DNA of 64,000 nt. Source: Diphasiastrum complanatum (Eukaryota; Streptophyta; Lycopodiopsida; Lycopodiales; Lycopodiaceae). Positions 1 through 12,422 of this stretch are shown piece by piece. Position 1 is the first letter of the stretch; every line of letters begins with the position of its first letter. The notes beneath the pieces were generated by a model. The model was not told the origin of the DNA and ran no database searches. It was given only the letters and a program-made list of their open reading frames with translations. Made by a program: the position numbers and the translations under genes. The stretch lies in the NCBI GenBank assembly GCA_029204225.1, contig CM055102.1:26268922-26332921 (forward strand), given 5' to 3'.

Positions 1-2000
1 ATGGACTCTTCTTTATCGGAAATTATCACCCTTGATCATGCTATAAACAAACATATATGGTTTGAGGGTCCTAAACCTTTTTTTTGCCAACCCAACTTTT
101 CTTCATACTTTTCAAAAATATTTTCTCACCTTTTTTGGCTAGAAGGGAGCTTCCGCGATACTTCCTATGAAACCACTATATGTAGCTTGTTCTCGAAGGA
201 GTTTCTTCTACTATACGGTGAGAAGAAGGTTGGAAGCAATGGCGCCCTCCCTGGCTTGAAGTGATCTACCTTAACTATACGGTATGTGGTTCTGCTCGTT
301 TCATATATGTACATTCATCTCATGTATACTTATGATGGTTATCAGTGTTCTAGATGTTGAATGGGAATGTATGAACCCGCTGTCCAACGATGGATTAATG
401 AGGGTTCATACAACTTGTGTTTGGCATGATATGTACTCCATATACTATCCGCTGTCCAGCGATGAAGCTTACTAAGTTTTGGAGTAACTTGTTGAAGATA
501 GATATGTTGCTGTCCAGCGATGGACCTGCAGCGGTCTATCATGAGCAAGAGAATCAAAATGTTGATATATATGGTAGGCTGTCCAGCGATGAACCAATAT
601 TACCTTCCACATACTTCATAATGCATGTTAATGATAGTTTTACATCATATGTGATAAGCTAAGATAGAAGCTTCATAATGACCAACGATGAAGTACTTCC
701 TATCTCATGAATGGTTGTTTGGTTTCAAGCTCTTTACAATGGATATGAATGGATGATATCTTGGTATGATAACTACAGTTTACATCATACGTTACTATCC
801 TTCAATGGACATCATGAATATGTGGTTGTTCCTTAAGTAACTAAGGATTACATACGTACTCCAGAAACGAAGCTATTGTTGTTTCATGCTTTTATCAAAA
901 CATACAACTCAGTTGCTGGTGCATTATGATTATGTTTAGTATGCCTCATGCTATAACCAGTTTCGTTATCATACTTGTGAATGACTACTCTTTCAAAGGG
1001 AATACTACTGTGTATTAGCACTAACAAATGAAACTTGCGCTCTCTGTAGCATCGAATATTACTACTATATTCATTCTCGATTAGGTTCGGCTTCAAGCCA
1101 TAAAGCTATAAGCGTTTGCACAGGTATGCGCATTAAACCATTCACTTCAGATTTGTATAAGCAGTGAATGGGAGGCTCTCCGTAAAGTACTTACTTTCGC
1201 TTTCAAAAAGGCTGACAATAACGTTATGAACGGTTTAAGACTAAGGAAGGCAAGAGCACTCGAGGGGACTAAAACATGGCATCCTCACAAGAAACCACTG
1301 CTACAATCATCCTCGTAAGAATTTTTCGAACAGTTTTTTATATTTTGCAAGCATCACATATGCTCAAAATGTAAGGTGTCTCTTCACAAATGTATTCCAT
1401 TCTAGGTGACTATTAAAGATTCCAAATACAAAATTTACTCGGTTTCTACTCAGTTCGACTATATCACTTCATAAGTAATATAATTTTTCTGCGTTTAATG
1501 ATACCCACGCTGTCCCAAAACAAGGGTTCTCCTCATGTTATCTTGGACAACATGGATTTGCATAAGATAAACGGTTCTTACAAAAGGATTAGAATGGCAC
1601 GGATCTGCCTTGATACCTTGGAAAAACCATGAGAACCTCATCGACAAAATGAAACCTATCCGATACAAGGGTCCAAAAAACCACGGGATGAATATGGGAT
1701 TACGATAAACCAAAGTTTACTCGTAGCTACACTAGTCAGCCATGGCTTGTGATAATTTATCACCCATTCGGTTGTCATATCAGTTTATGGTGAGATACGA
1801 CTGGAAAGCATGGATATGCTCAGGAGTATGGACAGTAGTGCGTGACGTTTCTTAAGTCACACGGGTTAGAATAGCATGGATTTGCTCTGACACTGGCAGA
1901 CGTGTTCACACCATTTCTTTTAGCACTAAGCAATATATACAGTGAAAACTTTTCATACTTTTGCTATAAACAAAATAGACTGATACGGACCAAAGACATA
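1..2000 (+). repeat. Large non-coding dispersed repeat, copy A (inverted partner at 26028-27469)
   Basis: Bases 1 onward match the reverse complement of 27469 downward. The shared blocks include the start ATGGACTCTTCTTTATC, the block GGTGAGAAGAAGGTTGGAAG, GGCGCCCTCCCT, and the far end near ACTGATACGGACC (A about 1985-1997; B about 26028). Copy A is longer (about 2.0 kb against 1.44 kb), so B has internal deletions. I see no long coding frame; short ORFs are broken. It is probably a non-autonomous transposon or an LTR/internal piece. The family is not recognised. The window begins exactly where copy B abuts an (AG)n tract, so the real outer edge may lie just outside the window. Confidence 0.75.
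372..600 (+). repeat. Iteron-like cluster of TGTCCAGCGATGGA motifs
   Basis: The motif GCTGTCCA(G/A)CGATG(G/A)A occurs at about 381, 453, 511 and 580, spaced 72, 58 and 69 bases, with a weaker ACCAACGATGAAG near 676. TCCAGCGATGGA is itself nearly self-complementary. The same series appears in reverse complement in copy B (about 26845, 26918, 26975, 26990 and 27058), so the spacing is an inherited property of the element. Similar iterated short motifs elsewhere can bind a transposase or a transcription factor; here that role is only inference. Confidence 0.65.
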
Positions 2001-2660
2001 CTAAAACAAGTGAGCTTCATCATTTTTTTTGTTTAGGCACTTAGATTTTATTCTTGAACGAAGATATGAGATAAAGAATATGTGTTTTTGGCTGATTGTG
2101 TCTTTAAAAGAAAACAAGCTATCTGTGGATATAACATGGCATCCCCTCAAGAAACCATGTCTACGAATATCCAATTATGACTTCTTGTTATGACTTTCAG
2201 GTTGTATACAAACCATATGCATCGTGAATAAATCATGGGATAATTGTTTCCATTCTACTTGACATCTACCTCTCTTCAATATGCTTAGATAACAACATAT
2301 CTTCTAATACTATTACTAACCAACATAGCTATTCTTGAATGATTCAAGCTCAGACCTAGTCATAGGATTTCCAATATAACGTTCTTAGATAGCATGGATA
2401 TGCGTAAGAAACGAAGTGTTTACAAAGGGGTTAGAATGGCACAGATCTGCCCTAATACCTGGTAAAAACATTGGAAGTCCTTAATTACCAATAAATCGAC
2501 TAAATTATACTTAAAGAACTCCTTGTCAAAAACCTAACAGTATGGACTCCAAGAAAACAGTCTTAGACAGCATGAATATGCGTAAGATACATAGTTTTTA
2601 CGAAAGGGTTAGAATGGCACGGATTGGTCTTAATACCTTGTAAAAACATTGGAAATCTCT
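1547..2660 (+). repeat. Three to four diverged repeats of an ~86-base module
   Basis: A module pairing GCATGGATATGCGTAAGA with GGTTAGAATGGCACGGAT, about 25-30 bases apart and ending in TAATACCTTGTAAAAAC, occurs at about 1547-1630, 2389-2475 and 2568-2655. A more diverged version lies at about 1825-1910. Copy B shows the same modules in reverse complement near 26110-26220 and 26395-26480. They have no coding potential. They look like internal subrepeats of the dispersed element rather than a satellite, since spacing is irregular. Confidence 0.6.
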
Positions 2661-4385
2661 CACTAATAATTAGTCATGTCTATCTGAAGCAATGTCCCTA
2701 CACCATGGTTGATATATGAGCTCTGTATAGCATGGTTTTGCTCAGAAACAATCATACAATCAACTTACTTTTCAACTATTCGACGTACACTCAGCCTAGT
2801 TATATATTTACACATGTGAAAGACTGTAACGTTGTTTGCCGGTCAAAAAAAATTTGGAGCTTTCCGGTCATATTTTTTTACAATTCAAAACTCTCGCCGG
2901 ACAGGGTCCTGACTTGTGATTGGACCGTGATAGGTATACGTGAGTTTCCCGAGTGCTCGTGACTGAAAAGTTGTGGTTAAAGTAAGTCTATTTTGATCTT
3001 ACAATAGTTAGAGTAGCATATATGATTTACGAAATACCGTCAACATTTATTACAAATTTGGTTTCTTGTTTTCATACTGCTTCATCTACTTTTAGTTTCA
3101 AACTCTATTGTTCATCTTCTTTTAGCTTGTAGATTTGTATCCATCAAGCATAATCGAATGGCAACCTATTTGATCCCTTGCCGACATCATGGACATTATT
3201 CATTCTGAAATTGGTTTTGTGCAATACAAGAATCGCTCCATGAGATCACTTTTGGATTCTTGTATTTTCTTCTATGATTCATCTTACACACCATCCATTA
3301 ACAGTTTAGGTGGAAGATTAGAGGCGATATCATTACCCTCTTTCTCAAGTGAATAATGGATTCCTTCAGATTCTATCATAGCAGAGAGCTTCCGATCAAG
3401 GTTTTTTTTATGGAAATTCAAAACTGTATGAAATGTAGCACAGGTTTGAAAAACAATATATTGCACTGGTTTCTGTCTTTTGCAATATTCGTAGAACAAC
3501 GACAATGTTTATTTGTAGAGATTTAATAGACGATATGTTATCAGACCTCCTAGATGATCAATGGGATAAAAAGAGTGATGGCAATATCGAGTGCATAGTT
3601 AATAGATCGTCAATAAAATTTAGATATCATATAGATAAAAAAAATGCTTTCTTTAACATTTTATTATAGAAGATGGTCCAAAGTTGGCAATGAATGGAAA
3701 GCATTGGATCAAGATTTTACATTGAATCATCAAGATCAAACAGAAATCCAAGTGAAGCAAAATGATTCTACTATTACAACAATTGAGGTGGAGGAAGATT
3801 GGACACTGAATCACATTCGATCAAAGCTTACTTTGCTGTACTATGATATTCTTGAACACTTTTGTTTTCGAGTCAATAAGAGATTGGTATGTGTATGTGT
3901 GTTTTGTTACAGTGTTAATACACATTTGAAATGACTTTCAATGAGTTTATTTAGACTTATTCCAGTGTTTTCACTATTTTGCGCTTGTATTTAAAATCAT
4001 CCCAATGTTGGTATTGCTTAACAAGTTTCTTTGATGTACATGTAAGATCGAGACAAGAAAATCGTATACAATGCAAAGATTTAATTACAAGCGTAGAAAT
4101 TGTCGAAATCGCATAAATATTGGGATAAAAGACGTGCAACAATGTACCTTTCAAAAAAAGGAATAGAAAATTGTCTCAAATAACTTCAACATTTCATCGA
4201 ACATATAGTATTCAATATTTTGGAAAATGTACAATGTTATCAAAATTGAAATAAAATATTTGTGGCTTTCAATAATAGCCCACTTTCTGTTTGCCTATAT
4301 GTTTTATGCACCATCATGTGATGGTATCTTTCTATACATTTGTAATTTATATCAACAAGTAGTTGCACTTATATATCGATATTTA
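2661..4385. other. Unassigned spacer with two weak coding-like stretches
   Basis: No gene is recognised. Two adjacent open stretches are hydrophilic and not obviously random. One starts at an ATG at 3535 and runs to a stop at 3667-3669 (44 residues, DDQWDKKSDGN-like). The other, in another frame, is 3644-3934 (96 residues, containing RRWSKVGNEWKALDQDF and TIEVEEDWTLNHI). They could be exons of a degenerate gene, or chance. I cannot assign a family. Confidence 0.25.
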
Positions 4386-4389
4386 CATT

Positions 4390-5100
4390 TCAATCATAAG
4401 TGTTTGAGGCTGACTTCAACTTCACTATCCACCTCTGGGACAACTTCATGCTTGTAGGACCTTGCAGACGATAGTAGGACTTGCAACCCCAATCTGCATC
4501 GACATAACCTTCAAGTTTCACAAGGTTAGAATAAGCCAAACTTTGATGTATCCTTCGCATACCTAAGAATACGCTTGGCGGCTTTCCAATGCAACTGCTT
4601 CGGTGCACGCATGAGTTGACTTACTAGACCCACCACATAGCAAATAGTTGGTCTTGTAGTTGTCAAATAGATAAGGCTTCCCACTAATGAACGATATTCA
4701 GTTGCATAAAATGAATTGTTATCATCATACTTTGAAAGCGTGATGCCAACTTCAATAGGAGTAGATGATACCTTACTATATACCATGCGAAATCTTTTGA
4801 GCACTTCAGCAACATATTTGGTTTGAATAAGCACAATTCCTTGATTGCTTTGCCAAACTTCCACACCCAAGTAGTAGTGCATTACGTCCAAATTTGTCAT
4901 ATAAAACTCTTTGCATAGATTTGATTTGACTTCTTTCGCCAAGCTATCATTGCTACTAGTAATGATCAAATCATCCTCATAAAGTGAAATCGAAAGGATA
5001 CGACCATCTCTAACAAGTGTGTATAGGTTGCAATCTGATGTACTACGCATAAGACTATGACTTATGAAGTACTCATCAATACGTCCATACCATGCACGTT
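4390..5100 (-). pseudogene. Copia (Ty1) reverse transcriptase/RNase H fragment
   Basis: Reading right to left the frame gives RAWYGRIDEYFI, then LYTLVRDG, SLYEDDLIIT, the linker YYLGVEVWQ, YRSLVGSLIYL, TTRPTICYVVG, HWKAAKRILRY and finally GYVDADWG of RNase H. This is the standard order of the C-terminal half of a Copia polyprotein. The catalytic box normally reads YVDD; here it is YEDD, which keeps both aspartates but changes the flanking residue. Both ends stop abruptly in unrelated sequence and frames break near 4520-4600, so this is an isolated dead fragment. I see no LTR next to it. Confidence 0.85.
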
Positions 5101-8100
5101 ACAATAATTGGAAAGCACATGTAAATTTTGTTTCTATAGGTGGCTATAAGATACACAAAAAAAAATGAACACACTTGGCATTACACAATTCTTAAATACA
5201 TTAAATTGTTACCATGACTTGATGGTATTCTTGTATTTGGCATTCTTAGATCTTACACGGTGGCCTATGCTAAGATGTTTTCCCCCAATTGTTAATTTTT
5301 TTTGTCTATTCTCCCAAGCCTAATAATAAGAGTACACCTTATGAGTGGTAATTTGACTTTAAAAGTTAAGTACACCTTATGAGTGGTAATTTGACCTTAA
5401 AAGTTATATAGTCGTAGCATTTGTGAGAAGTGATAGCGCATATATGGCATCTTTGGGTTGGTTAAGAATAGCCCAATACTCAGTCATAGCAAGACTTTTA
5501 AAGTGTTTTGAATCTCGACCGTAGATCTACAAATGCCATGTTTGATATTCGTCAGCCAGCCTCGTCGCTCTAGCGGCTCGGGGTGCTAAAGCAGGTAGCC
5601 CACCTATGTATGAAAGATACCTAGTACATTAAGTAGATCTTGTAAACTACTTCATGTGCACTTTTAGATTGTCCCCAACCACCGTAACATTATTGAAATA
5701 GTGATGCCCACGAGTCTCAAAGTTTGCAACCATTCAATTTTGAATGGGCTTTCACTTGAAAAAGTCAAATTGACAATTTTAGACTATTGTGCATGGATCC
5801 CTCCCTACTTTTAAAGTGTTGGGTGTGGAGTATTCCTCCCAAAAAGGGACAGGATGATATGGCCCAAATTAGGCTTGAAGCACCCTTTGACGACTTTGCA
5901 TGCAAAATCAGCAAACACCAATCTAATCTGTACAAGGGATCGCTAGCACTCTATCCAATAGCGCTCTTTGCAATAGAGCAGGTCGCGGGCTTTTGCCTTT
6001 GCAAGCAAACAGGTGCGGCGGCACCGCCATTCTACTTTCTGCTCAGCAAAAGTAAGATGGCGGCTCTTCCTACCTAGCAAAATTGGCTGAACCTGGCCCA
6101 TCTTATAATGCAACATCATAGACGTATGCTATTTTTTCTAGAACATCCGATTCATCTCTTTCCAGGATTTTTCGTTCGTCTCCTTCGTTTCTCACTCAGA
6201 CAAGTTCTTCCCCCTTCTTTCATTCACACATGCCCACGTCATTCTCTTTACTAGTTAGTTGTTCTCTTCTTTATGATTACATATGCTTTTTTTGCTTCTT
6301 GATGCACTTGTTGGGAAGTTGCTATGTTCGTTTGACTATTATTAATCAATATGGAAGAGGTGGGGATGGGAACGGGATTCGGGAATACTCTACTAATCGA
6401 TCTCTTGTTCAATGTTACGCATTCTTTCTTGCTTGCTTGCTGGTGCTGGGAAGAAGTTTTTTCATGTTGACTTTTGATATATGTATGCTTGGTGGTGTTG
6501 GAAAGTTATATTTTTTTGGAATATTTAATTGATATATGGAATCCCGATGCGGAAGGTGGGCAATTGGAATGTTCTATGAGGTAAAGTGGGCGCTGTTGCT
6601 GTGCGTTCCAATCTCATGGGTGTCTCCGAATAGTCGTTGCTGATGGATGGACTGACTTGGCACATATAGAAGTGTAGACAGGAATACTTAACTTTGCCGT
6701 GAAGAAACATGGTGCCCGCTTGAGTAGCAAGCAAGCAACACATGCGACTTTGATGCTTTCAATTGGTTGACGACAATGCCTTGAACGTACAAAATTGAAC
6801 TTGAGGGCGATGTTGAGAGAAGCTTGACAAAGAATTTGACATATTTTCATTCTATTGCACCTAATAAATCGTTTACTTTTCATTGGAATGATACTACTAA
6901 ATTTAATCCCTTAGCTGCCATGATCATGCCCACCTTTTAAACAAATTGGCTTCTTCTAATTTTGACATCCATGTTTCGATTTACCCATATCTATGCCTCC
7001 TTAAAATAAAACTTTGTTGTATTCTAAGAGGATAAATTCAGAATTTGAAGCCATGTATAGAGTTCAACTTATTAAATATATCTTCAATTGACACTTTGCT
7101 GAACTTTTTGCCCAATCATGCAAAGCTTGGCCATGATGTGAAGTTTTTTGATATATTTTTGATTAATGGTTGCGCTTGTCTTTTTCTAGCTTGAGTTGTT
7201 CATACTTGCACAAGTTGCTCCAAAACCACTACCAGCAAATGTAATTTATTGGCACATAGACCTCTCTACCTCAAAGTCGTTCAAAGACCACTAACGTGTC
7301 GTAGTAATTCCATCACTGAGGTGCTTAATAATGCATACCACCTGAATAAAGACAACAACAACATAATTTCAATAGTGACTAAGTTGCAAGCAAGGCACCA
7401 CTATCATCCAACAATTGAGAATGTTTCATGATGGTGGAAAGTTCTTGTTGCATCATTTATGCATCCCAAAGTGAAGGGCATAGCAGGACACCTAAACAAA
7501 CTTTCAATGAATGCTACATGAAATACTTTGCACAGGCGGTCGCTCCAAATATCACAGCTAAAAGTTATTAAGAATCTTCTTATACAAAGGCTTGCTAGCT
7601 TAATGGGAAAAACGTTTTGTAATATATTCCCTAATGTGACAAACAACCTCCGCCATTAGTTGGTTAAGATGGCACGAGTGATGAGTCAAATTCCAAAAAT
7701 TATTTTTATTTGTAAACACATCAAGATTATGAATAGTCCAAAATCATATGCTTGATTCTTCGAAAAAAAGACTCTTGTAGAATGGTACTGTTCCTTTAAG
7801 ATTGTGTCAATAGCATATGCTTTATTAATCAAAAGGAAAATTCTGTAGAACGTCACTCCTTGTCTTTATTGTCTAGTAAGAAAACTACTTATCAATTCTC
7901 ACCTAGATGCTACTTTCAAGCTTTGCTACAAAGCCAAAACTATTGTGACAATGTGCTTAAAGATTACGTGAGTTGTGTTTCTAAAATTGAGCACAAAAAT
8001 GATTTTAATTTTTTTGATTATTTTCAAATAACAATGTCTCTTTTCTCTTTTTCTATTTTCAAACAATTCAATGTTTCTTTAGCTTTGAGCATACACGTGT

Positions 8101-8527
8101 ATGAAAAATCTTGTCATGATCACCTTGACTTATTATTGCAAGATTTTCATTATTTGTGGTTGTAGATACCATATCATAATTCATACATATAAGGAATATA
8201 GTTTATATGCTAAAAACAAGGGCATTGAAAATGCTTATCTTCCCTAGGTGACTACATAGTCAAGCCTAACTCAAGGTGGGGATTCAATGAGAAGGAGACC
8301 CTTCATCCCACTTCCTAGCACATTGTTGGATCTAAATTTTTTACTTAAGTAATTGGTTTAAGGATCAGATCTAAGACTGAATATCTAGAATGAACAATGT
8401 TTTCTTAGCCCTTGGTAGGTCTAGGACATGCTAATGGCCATCGTAGTCTACTGTTTTGAAGAAACCTTGTGTTTCTACATTTTAAAGCTTTAGTACTTTT
8501 TCTATCTCTGCTTACAATTCTCTCTAT
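5101..8527. other. Long spacer without recognisable gene
   Basis: Short ORFs only (longest about 100 residues, at 6230-6532 and 7860-8165), with no domain I recognise, scattered over AT-rich sequence. A somewhat GC-richer patch at about 5930-6070 contains AGCGCTCTTTGCAATAGAGC and a cluster of GCGG triplets but no clear reading frame. There are no convincing LTR boundaries. It is probably decayed repeat. Confidence 0.5.
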
Positions 8528-9219
8528 TGGGCATCGCCGACTAATCGGGCATCCACAAGCTAAGTCAGGCATGGACGAACTATCACACCTCAGCTACTTG
8601 GGCGTGGAGTTTTTAAACTATCATGATCCATCGCCTCCATGCAACATTAACATATATAGTTAACGACCGTTTCGATAAACTTTTGGCTAATCAAGTCTTG
8701 TAATCTAATTTAGTATGATATATGTATTAGATAGACATGCATAATACATATACATGCAGAAACACACTCCTGAACGCAACACTCAATGAGGTGCGTATCA
8801 AGGAAGAAAGATAGTTCTAGCAGTAGCTAGTTCCATTCGAGAGAAAAGAACACCTCTCTTACGCCGACGTGCTGATCTGGGAAACAGATAGCACTCAATT
8901 GATGTATACTCGATTTTGATAATACATAAGAGTTACAATCTCTCTGCTCAGTCTGTGTGCATGTTGTGATGCTCATTCAATTTACCAATAGATATATTTC
9001 CGCTGTCATTAGACATTATCTGTTGTTCATAAAATCATTGTCAGATTAGTAATAGCTATCTGTTGTTCGGAGGATGACTGATCTCGGTTTGAGGCAGTAG
9101 TAGCCTTGTCCGATAGATCGGATCCATCTGAGCTCTAACTGGACATGTTGTCAGATCCGGAATACTCGGATTCCAATAGTTCCTATAGTGCATCCCGATT
9201 GTTTGGTATTTTTCCATCA
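8528..9219 (+). repeat. Left LTR of Copia element A
   Basis: About 692 bases beginning TGGGCATCGCCGACTAATC and ending TTTTTCCATCA. It aligns end to end with 19186-19892: shared blocks include CTCAGCTACTTGGGCGTG, AACTATCATGATCCATCGCC and CTTGTCCG. The copies differ by scattered substitutions and small indels, including a stretch near the start present only in the right copy, so the insertion is old. Confidence 0.85.
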
Positions 9220-9220
9220 G

Positions 9221-9236
9221 TGGTATTAGAACTAGG
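9221..9236 (+). other. Primer binding site of element A (tRNA-Met type)
   Basis: One base after the LTR end the sequence is TGGTATTAGAACTAGG, a decayed form of TGGTATCAGAGC, the site complementary to the 3' end of initiator methionine tRNA used by most plant Copia elements. Element B has the unmutated site at 11571. Confidence 0.75.
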
Positions 9237-9247
9237 TCACTAAGACT

Positions 9248-10200
9248 ATGGCACCCATACACAACATCCAATTAAAGATATGCATAGTACTTGAGGCAAA
9301 CAAATCAAACTTCCTTGCTTGGAAAGTGAAGACATCACTCATCCTAAAAGGAGAGGCGTTATGGTCGTGGGTGGATGGCACCAAAGAGATGCTAGCCAGC
9401 ACATGCAAAGAATTTCGAGAATGGAATTAAGAGAAGAACAACAAAACAGTAGTTATCATCTCATCTTCCATCAAAGACAACATTACCCTTGACCTCACAT
9501 CAATCTCTAATGCTAGAGAGATGTGGGATACACTCATCACCAAATTTCAGACCAAGTCACAAAATCAGATAATGCATCTAGAATATCAGCTTACCTATTT
9601 AACATGGGATGGCAAAGATCTCACAAGCTTCATCAAGAAGATGAAGAACATGTTCCTATCGCTATACAATGCTGGAGCAGAACATGTAGTCTCATAAGAG
9701 AAGCAGCTCAGCTACCTGCTACGTTCTTTACAAAGATCATTCCAGACAACTCGGACCTTACTGGCCAAAGATCCTACCATGACTTTTGATAGAGCGGTCA
9801 TTGACATCAAGGAAGAAGTCGAAGCTAGAGAGCACTACGACGACAAGAACGAGTTTGATCAAGCTCTCTATAGCAACAGAGACCAGTCGAAGAAGAAGGC
9901 TCAACCTAAGAGGGAGTCAACAAGCAGACCAAATCGGAACCAGGAGAAACAGGGAAGTCTCGAAGGCAGATCAAAAGGAAGGAACAAGCAACAAGGCAAC
10001 GATAAAAAGACATGCAACTGATGCAGACTTGACAGCCACATAGTGGATATATGCTGGCTGAATCCAAAGATTGAGTGCATACATTGTCATAAGAAAGGCC
10101 ATGCAACCGTGGATTGCTATGACAATCCAAGAAACAAGAAGACGCAGAACAAGGAAAGCATGAACAACACATCATACGTGAAGGAGCCCGAATCCTCAAA
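9248..10200 (+). pseudogene. Element A gag with double CCHC zinc knuckle, broken
   Basis: The frame opens shortly after the primer site with PIHNIQLKI, then SNFLAWKVKTSLILKG and EALWSWVDGTKE, the usual N-terminal pattern of plant Copia gag. Further blocks appear in shifted frames through 9789. A basic region follows. The nucleic-acid-binding part near 10014-10125 has two knuckles: the first C-x2-C-x4-H-x4-C interrupted by TGA, the second CIHCHKKGHATVDC complete. Several stops and frameshifts rule out a functional capsid protein. Confidence 0.75.
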
Positions 10201-10209
10201 GATGGCTAA

Positions 10210-11385
10210 AGACTGAACTAGCAGAAGTCCTACTGCTTATCTGTGCACTAACGTATGTGCTACATCACAGTTTGATGTTCAAAACATAGTTCTTGACTCA
10301 AGAGCTATGTCACACTTTGTGATGACAAGGCAGATGATCGCTGACTTTCGACAAATCGACTCCACCAGATACATCGTTCTAGTAGATGGATCGTGACATG
10401 AGGTGAGCGACACTTGAGTACTTTGGCTCAGCACCAATGGCCAAGACAGAAGACTAGATCTACTACCGTTGCAAGGGTAGCAGATGTAGACATGCATGTT
10501 ACATTCACAGATCAGACATGCAATGTAATTGAGGTTAGTTCCTATACACTCATCACACAAGGTAGACGAAGAGGAAACTTGTATTACTTAAGGGTACGGC
10601 TACCGACAGAGCAGACTCATCAAGTCCGTGAATCTATAAACGTTCTATGGCACAGGAGACTATGCCACATGAACTCACTAGCATTATACAAAGCGAGTCA
10701 GAATAATACATTCACAGGAGTGAGCATAAAAGAACTTGACACCTTGTGACGCATGTAGCAACAAAGGGAAGATGTCACGTACCCTTTCACGAAGGATTTC
10801 TTCAAAGCGATGGAACTTCTAGAGCTGATACATTCGGACATCTGCGGACCTTTGATGTACTCTCTATAGGAGGATCCAGATACTACATTACCTTTATTGA
10901 TGATTACAGTAAGTTTGTTGTTGTCTACTTCATCCACAACAAATTTGAAGCTCTTTACAAGTTTACAGAATATGTAAACTAGGCTGAGAAGTGGAGGGAG
11001 AAGAAAGTCAAGCAGATCAAGACTGACAAAGGAGGAAAATATGTCTCCAACCGATTTATCAACTTTTGTAAAAGTCAAGACATCCTTCATAGGAAAACTG
11101 CAGCCTATACACCACAGCATAAACAAGCCAAAGCTGGCTCATGTTCAAATCTTCGGATGTGTAGGATACGCACAAATACCAGATAAGGAGAGAAAGAAGC
11201 TGGACGAAAAGGTGGAGCAAGGATTCTTGGTTGGCTATGATATACTTTTGACATATTACAGAGTATACATGCCTCAAACCACTGAAGCGAAGACTGTCAG
11301 AGACGCCAGATTCGACCAGACAAGAACAATGGTTGAGGAAGATCCAATCAACTACAAAGTTCTTAGTAGACAGTATTATGACCTG
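10210..11385 (+). pseudogene. Element A protease and integrase remnant
   Basis: Protease is marked by VLDSRAMSHFV, a decayed form of the Copia LDSGATSHM active site in which the catalytic DSG has become DSR. The pre-integrase region includes VLWHRRLCHMN, and the integrase core starts at LELIHSDICGP with later pieces of the FIDDYSK block. The remainder, from about 11095, is KPKLAHVQIFGCVGYAQIP through VGYDILLTYYRVYMP, the integrase C-terminal region. The stretch holding the second catalytic Asp and the Glu is deleted. The frame ends at element B, which inserted after GCCCAC at 11390. Confidence 0.75.
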
Positions 11386-11390
11386 CCCAC
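11386..11390 (+). other. Target-site duplication CCCAC, left copy
   Basis: CCCAC directly before the TG of the left LTR of element B; the matching CCCAC is at 17985-17989 directly after the right LTR. It lies in the integrase/RT linker of element A, which dates B as younger than A. Confidence 0.9.
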
Positions 11391-11570
11391 TGTTAGAAAT
11401 CAATGATAAACTTCATCGTTATTGTTTACGATGTACATTAATGTTGACAGCTGTTACCAGCTGTAATTAGCCATAGGCTAGTCTATTAGTCTATTTGTAG
11501 GTTTTTTTCTCTCTATAGTCTGGCTCCTTACTTGGTAATTGCTTATGGTGAATGTTTGATGTTGTTGACA
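11391..11570 (+). repeat. Left LTR of element B (180 bases, internally deleted)
   Basis: Begins TGTTAGAAATC, ends GTTGACA. It matches 17719-17984 closely up to TTTTTCTCTCTATAG and again from CTGGCTCCTTACTTGG. About 70 bases between those points, and about 14 bases near the end, present in the right LTR are missing here. Confidence 0.9.
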
Positions 11571-11586
11571 TGGTATCAGAGCTACA
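11571..11586 (+). other. Primer binding site of element B
   Basis: TGGTATCAGAGCTACA directly abuts the left LTR. The first 12 bases are the canonical plant Copia site complementary to initiator tRNA-Met. Confidence 0.9.
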
Positions 11587-12119
11587 ATAGTCTGCGTGCC
11601 TGATCAGTGGATACAGCTTGTCACAAGCTCCGCAACGAAGTGAGAAAGTCCTTCATAGGAGGTGAAAGCTTGGAGAGACAAAAACGGCTAGAAGAAATTC
11701 TTCTTGATGTATTTTGCAGGTTTTGGAGCTCACAGTTATTAGTGGGGAACAAAGACACAGTCCCGGAGGCATTGGAAAGGCCAGGGCACCATCAAACAGA
11801 TTGAAAATCTGTTGAGTGGGAAAAGTTTTACAATATATTTTTTAGTCTTTGTGAAAAGTATCATTTGTCAGAGAGTTGTGCCAAGAAATCTCTCATTTGT
11901 TTGTTTGGAGTACTGCAAATCACACCTGACAGTGTCTAGTACTGCCATTTAGAGCCTTGAGACTTCATACCTTTCACATTATTGATATCTCTCTGTCTGA
12001 ATGATCACTCGTTTCGAAATCTAAGCAAAGAGGAGGCGGTGTAGCCGTCGCGCTGAAGTAGGAAATCTGGAATATTCCCTCTAAAAGCTCTTATATTCTC
12101 TCTTAATATTTGTACCAAT
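11587..12119 (+). other. 5' leader of element B and junction with element C
   Basis: Leader-like sequence after the primer site with one short open frame (11607-11804, 65 residues, unrecognised). From about 11830 the origin is uncertain; it may belong to B or to C. No clear left LTR of C is visible here, so C is 5'-truncated or its left end has been lost. Confidence 0.45.
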
Positions 12120-12125
12120 ATCAAA

Positions 12126-12422
12126 CCATTTTGGGATCAAGCTTTGTTGTGTGCCAATTTCTTGTGCAATAGGTGGCCGAGTGCTATTTTGGATGGAAGG
12201 ACACCTTTTGAGATGCTATTCAAGAGGAGGTCGAGTGTTAACTTTCTAAAAACCTTTGGATGCACATGCTATGTCAACATTACTCTTGATGATAGGACCA
12301 AGGAGGATCCATCTTCAAGAAGAGGTATTTTTGTTGGATATAGTGAAGTGAGTAAAACTTACAAGGTTTACATTCCTTCTACTAACAAAGTGATTGTTGG
12401 TAGAGATGTCATTTTTTCATGA
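12126..12422 (+). pseudogene. Element C integrase C-terminal region
   Basis: The frame reads FWDQALLCANFLCNRWPSA, LDGRTPFEMLF, FLKTFGCTCYVN, then RRGIFVGYSEVSKTYKVY and VIVGRDVIF. This is the conserved block following the catalytic core of Copia integrases. There is no catalytic core upstream. The frame shifts by one base near 12415, and the polyprotein continues in the overlapping frame of the next ORF. Confidence 0.8.

Noticed and set aside
372-600. Regularly spaced repeats as a CRISPR-like array
   Set aside because: Only four to five copies, short, variable spacing (58-72), plant context, and the same series exists in an inverted transposon-like copy; no cas genes.
5560-5620. Possible tRNA-like sequence (GCCTCGTCGCTCTAGCGGCTCGG)
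   Set aside because: No cloverleaf with T-arm GTTCRANNC or proper acceptor stem could be built.
9056-9271. Minus-strand ORFs repeated at 9056 and 19732 as a duplicated gene
   Set aside because: They are the two LTRs of element A read on the opposite strand.
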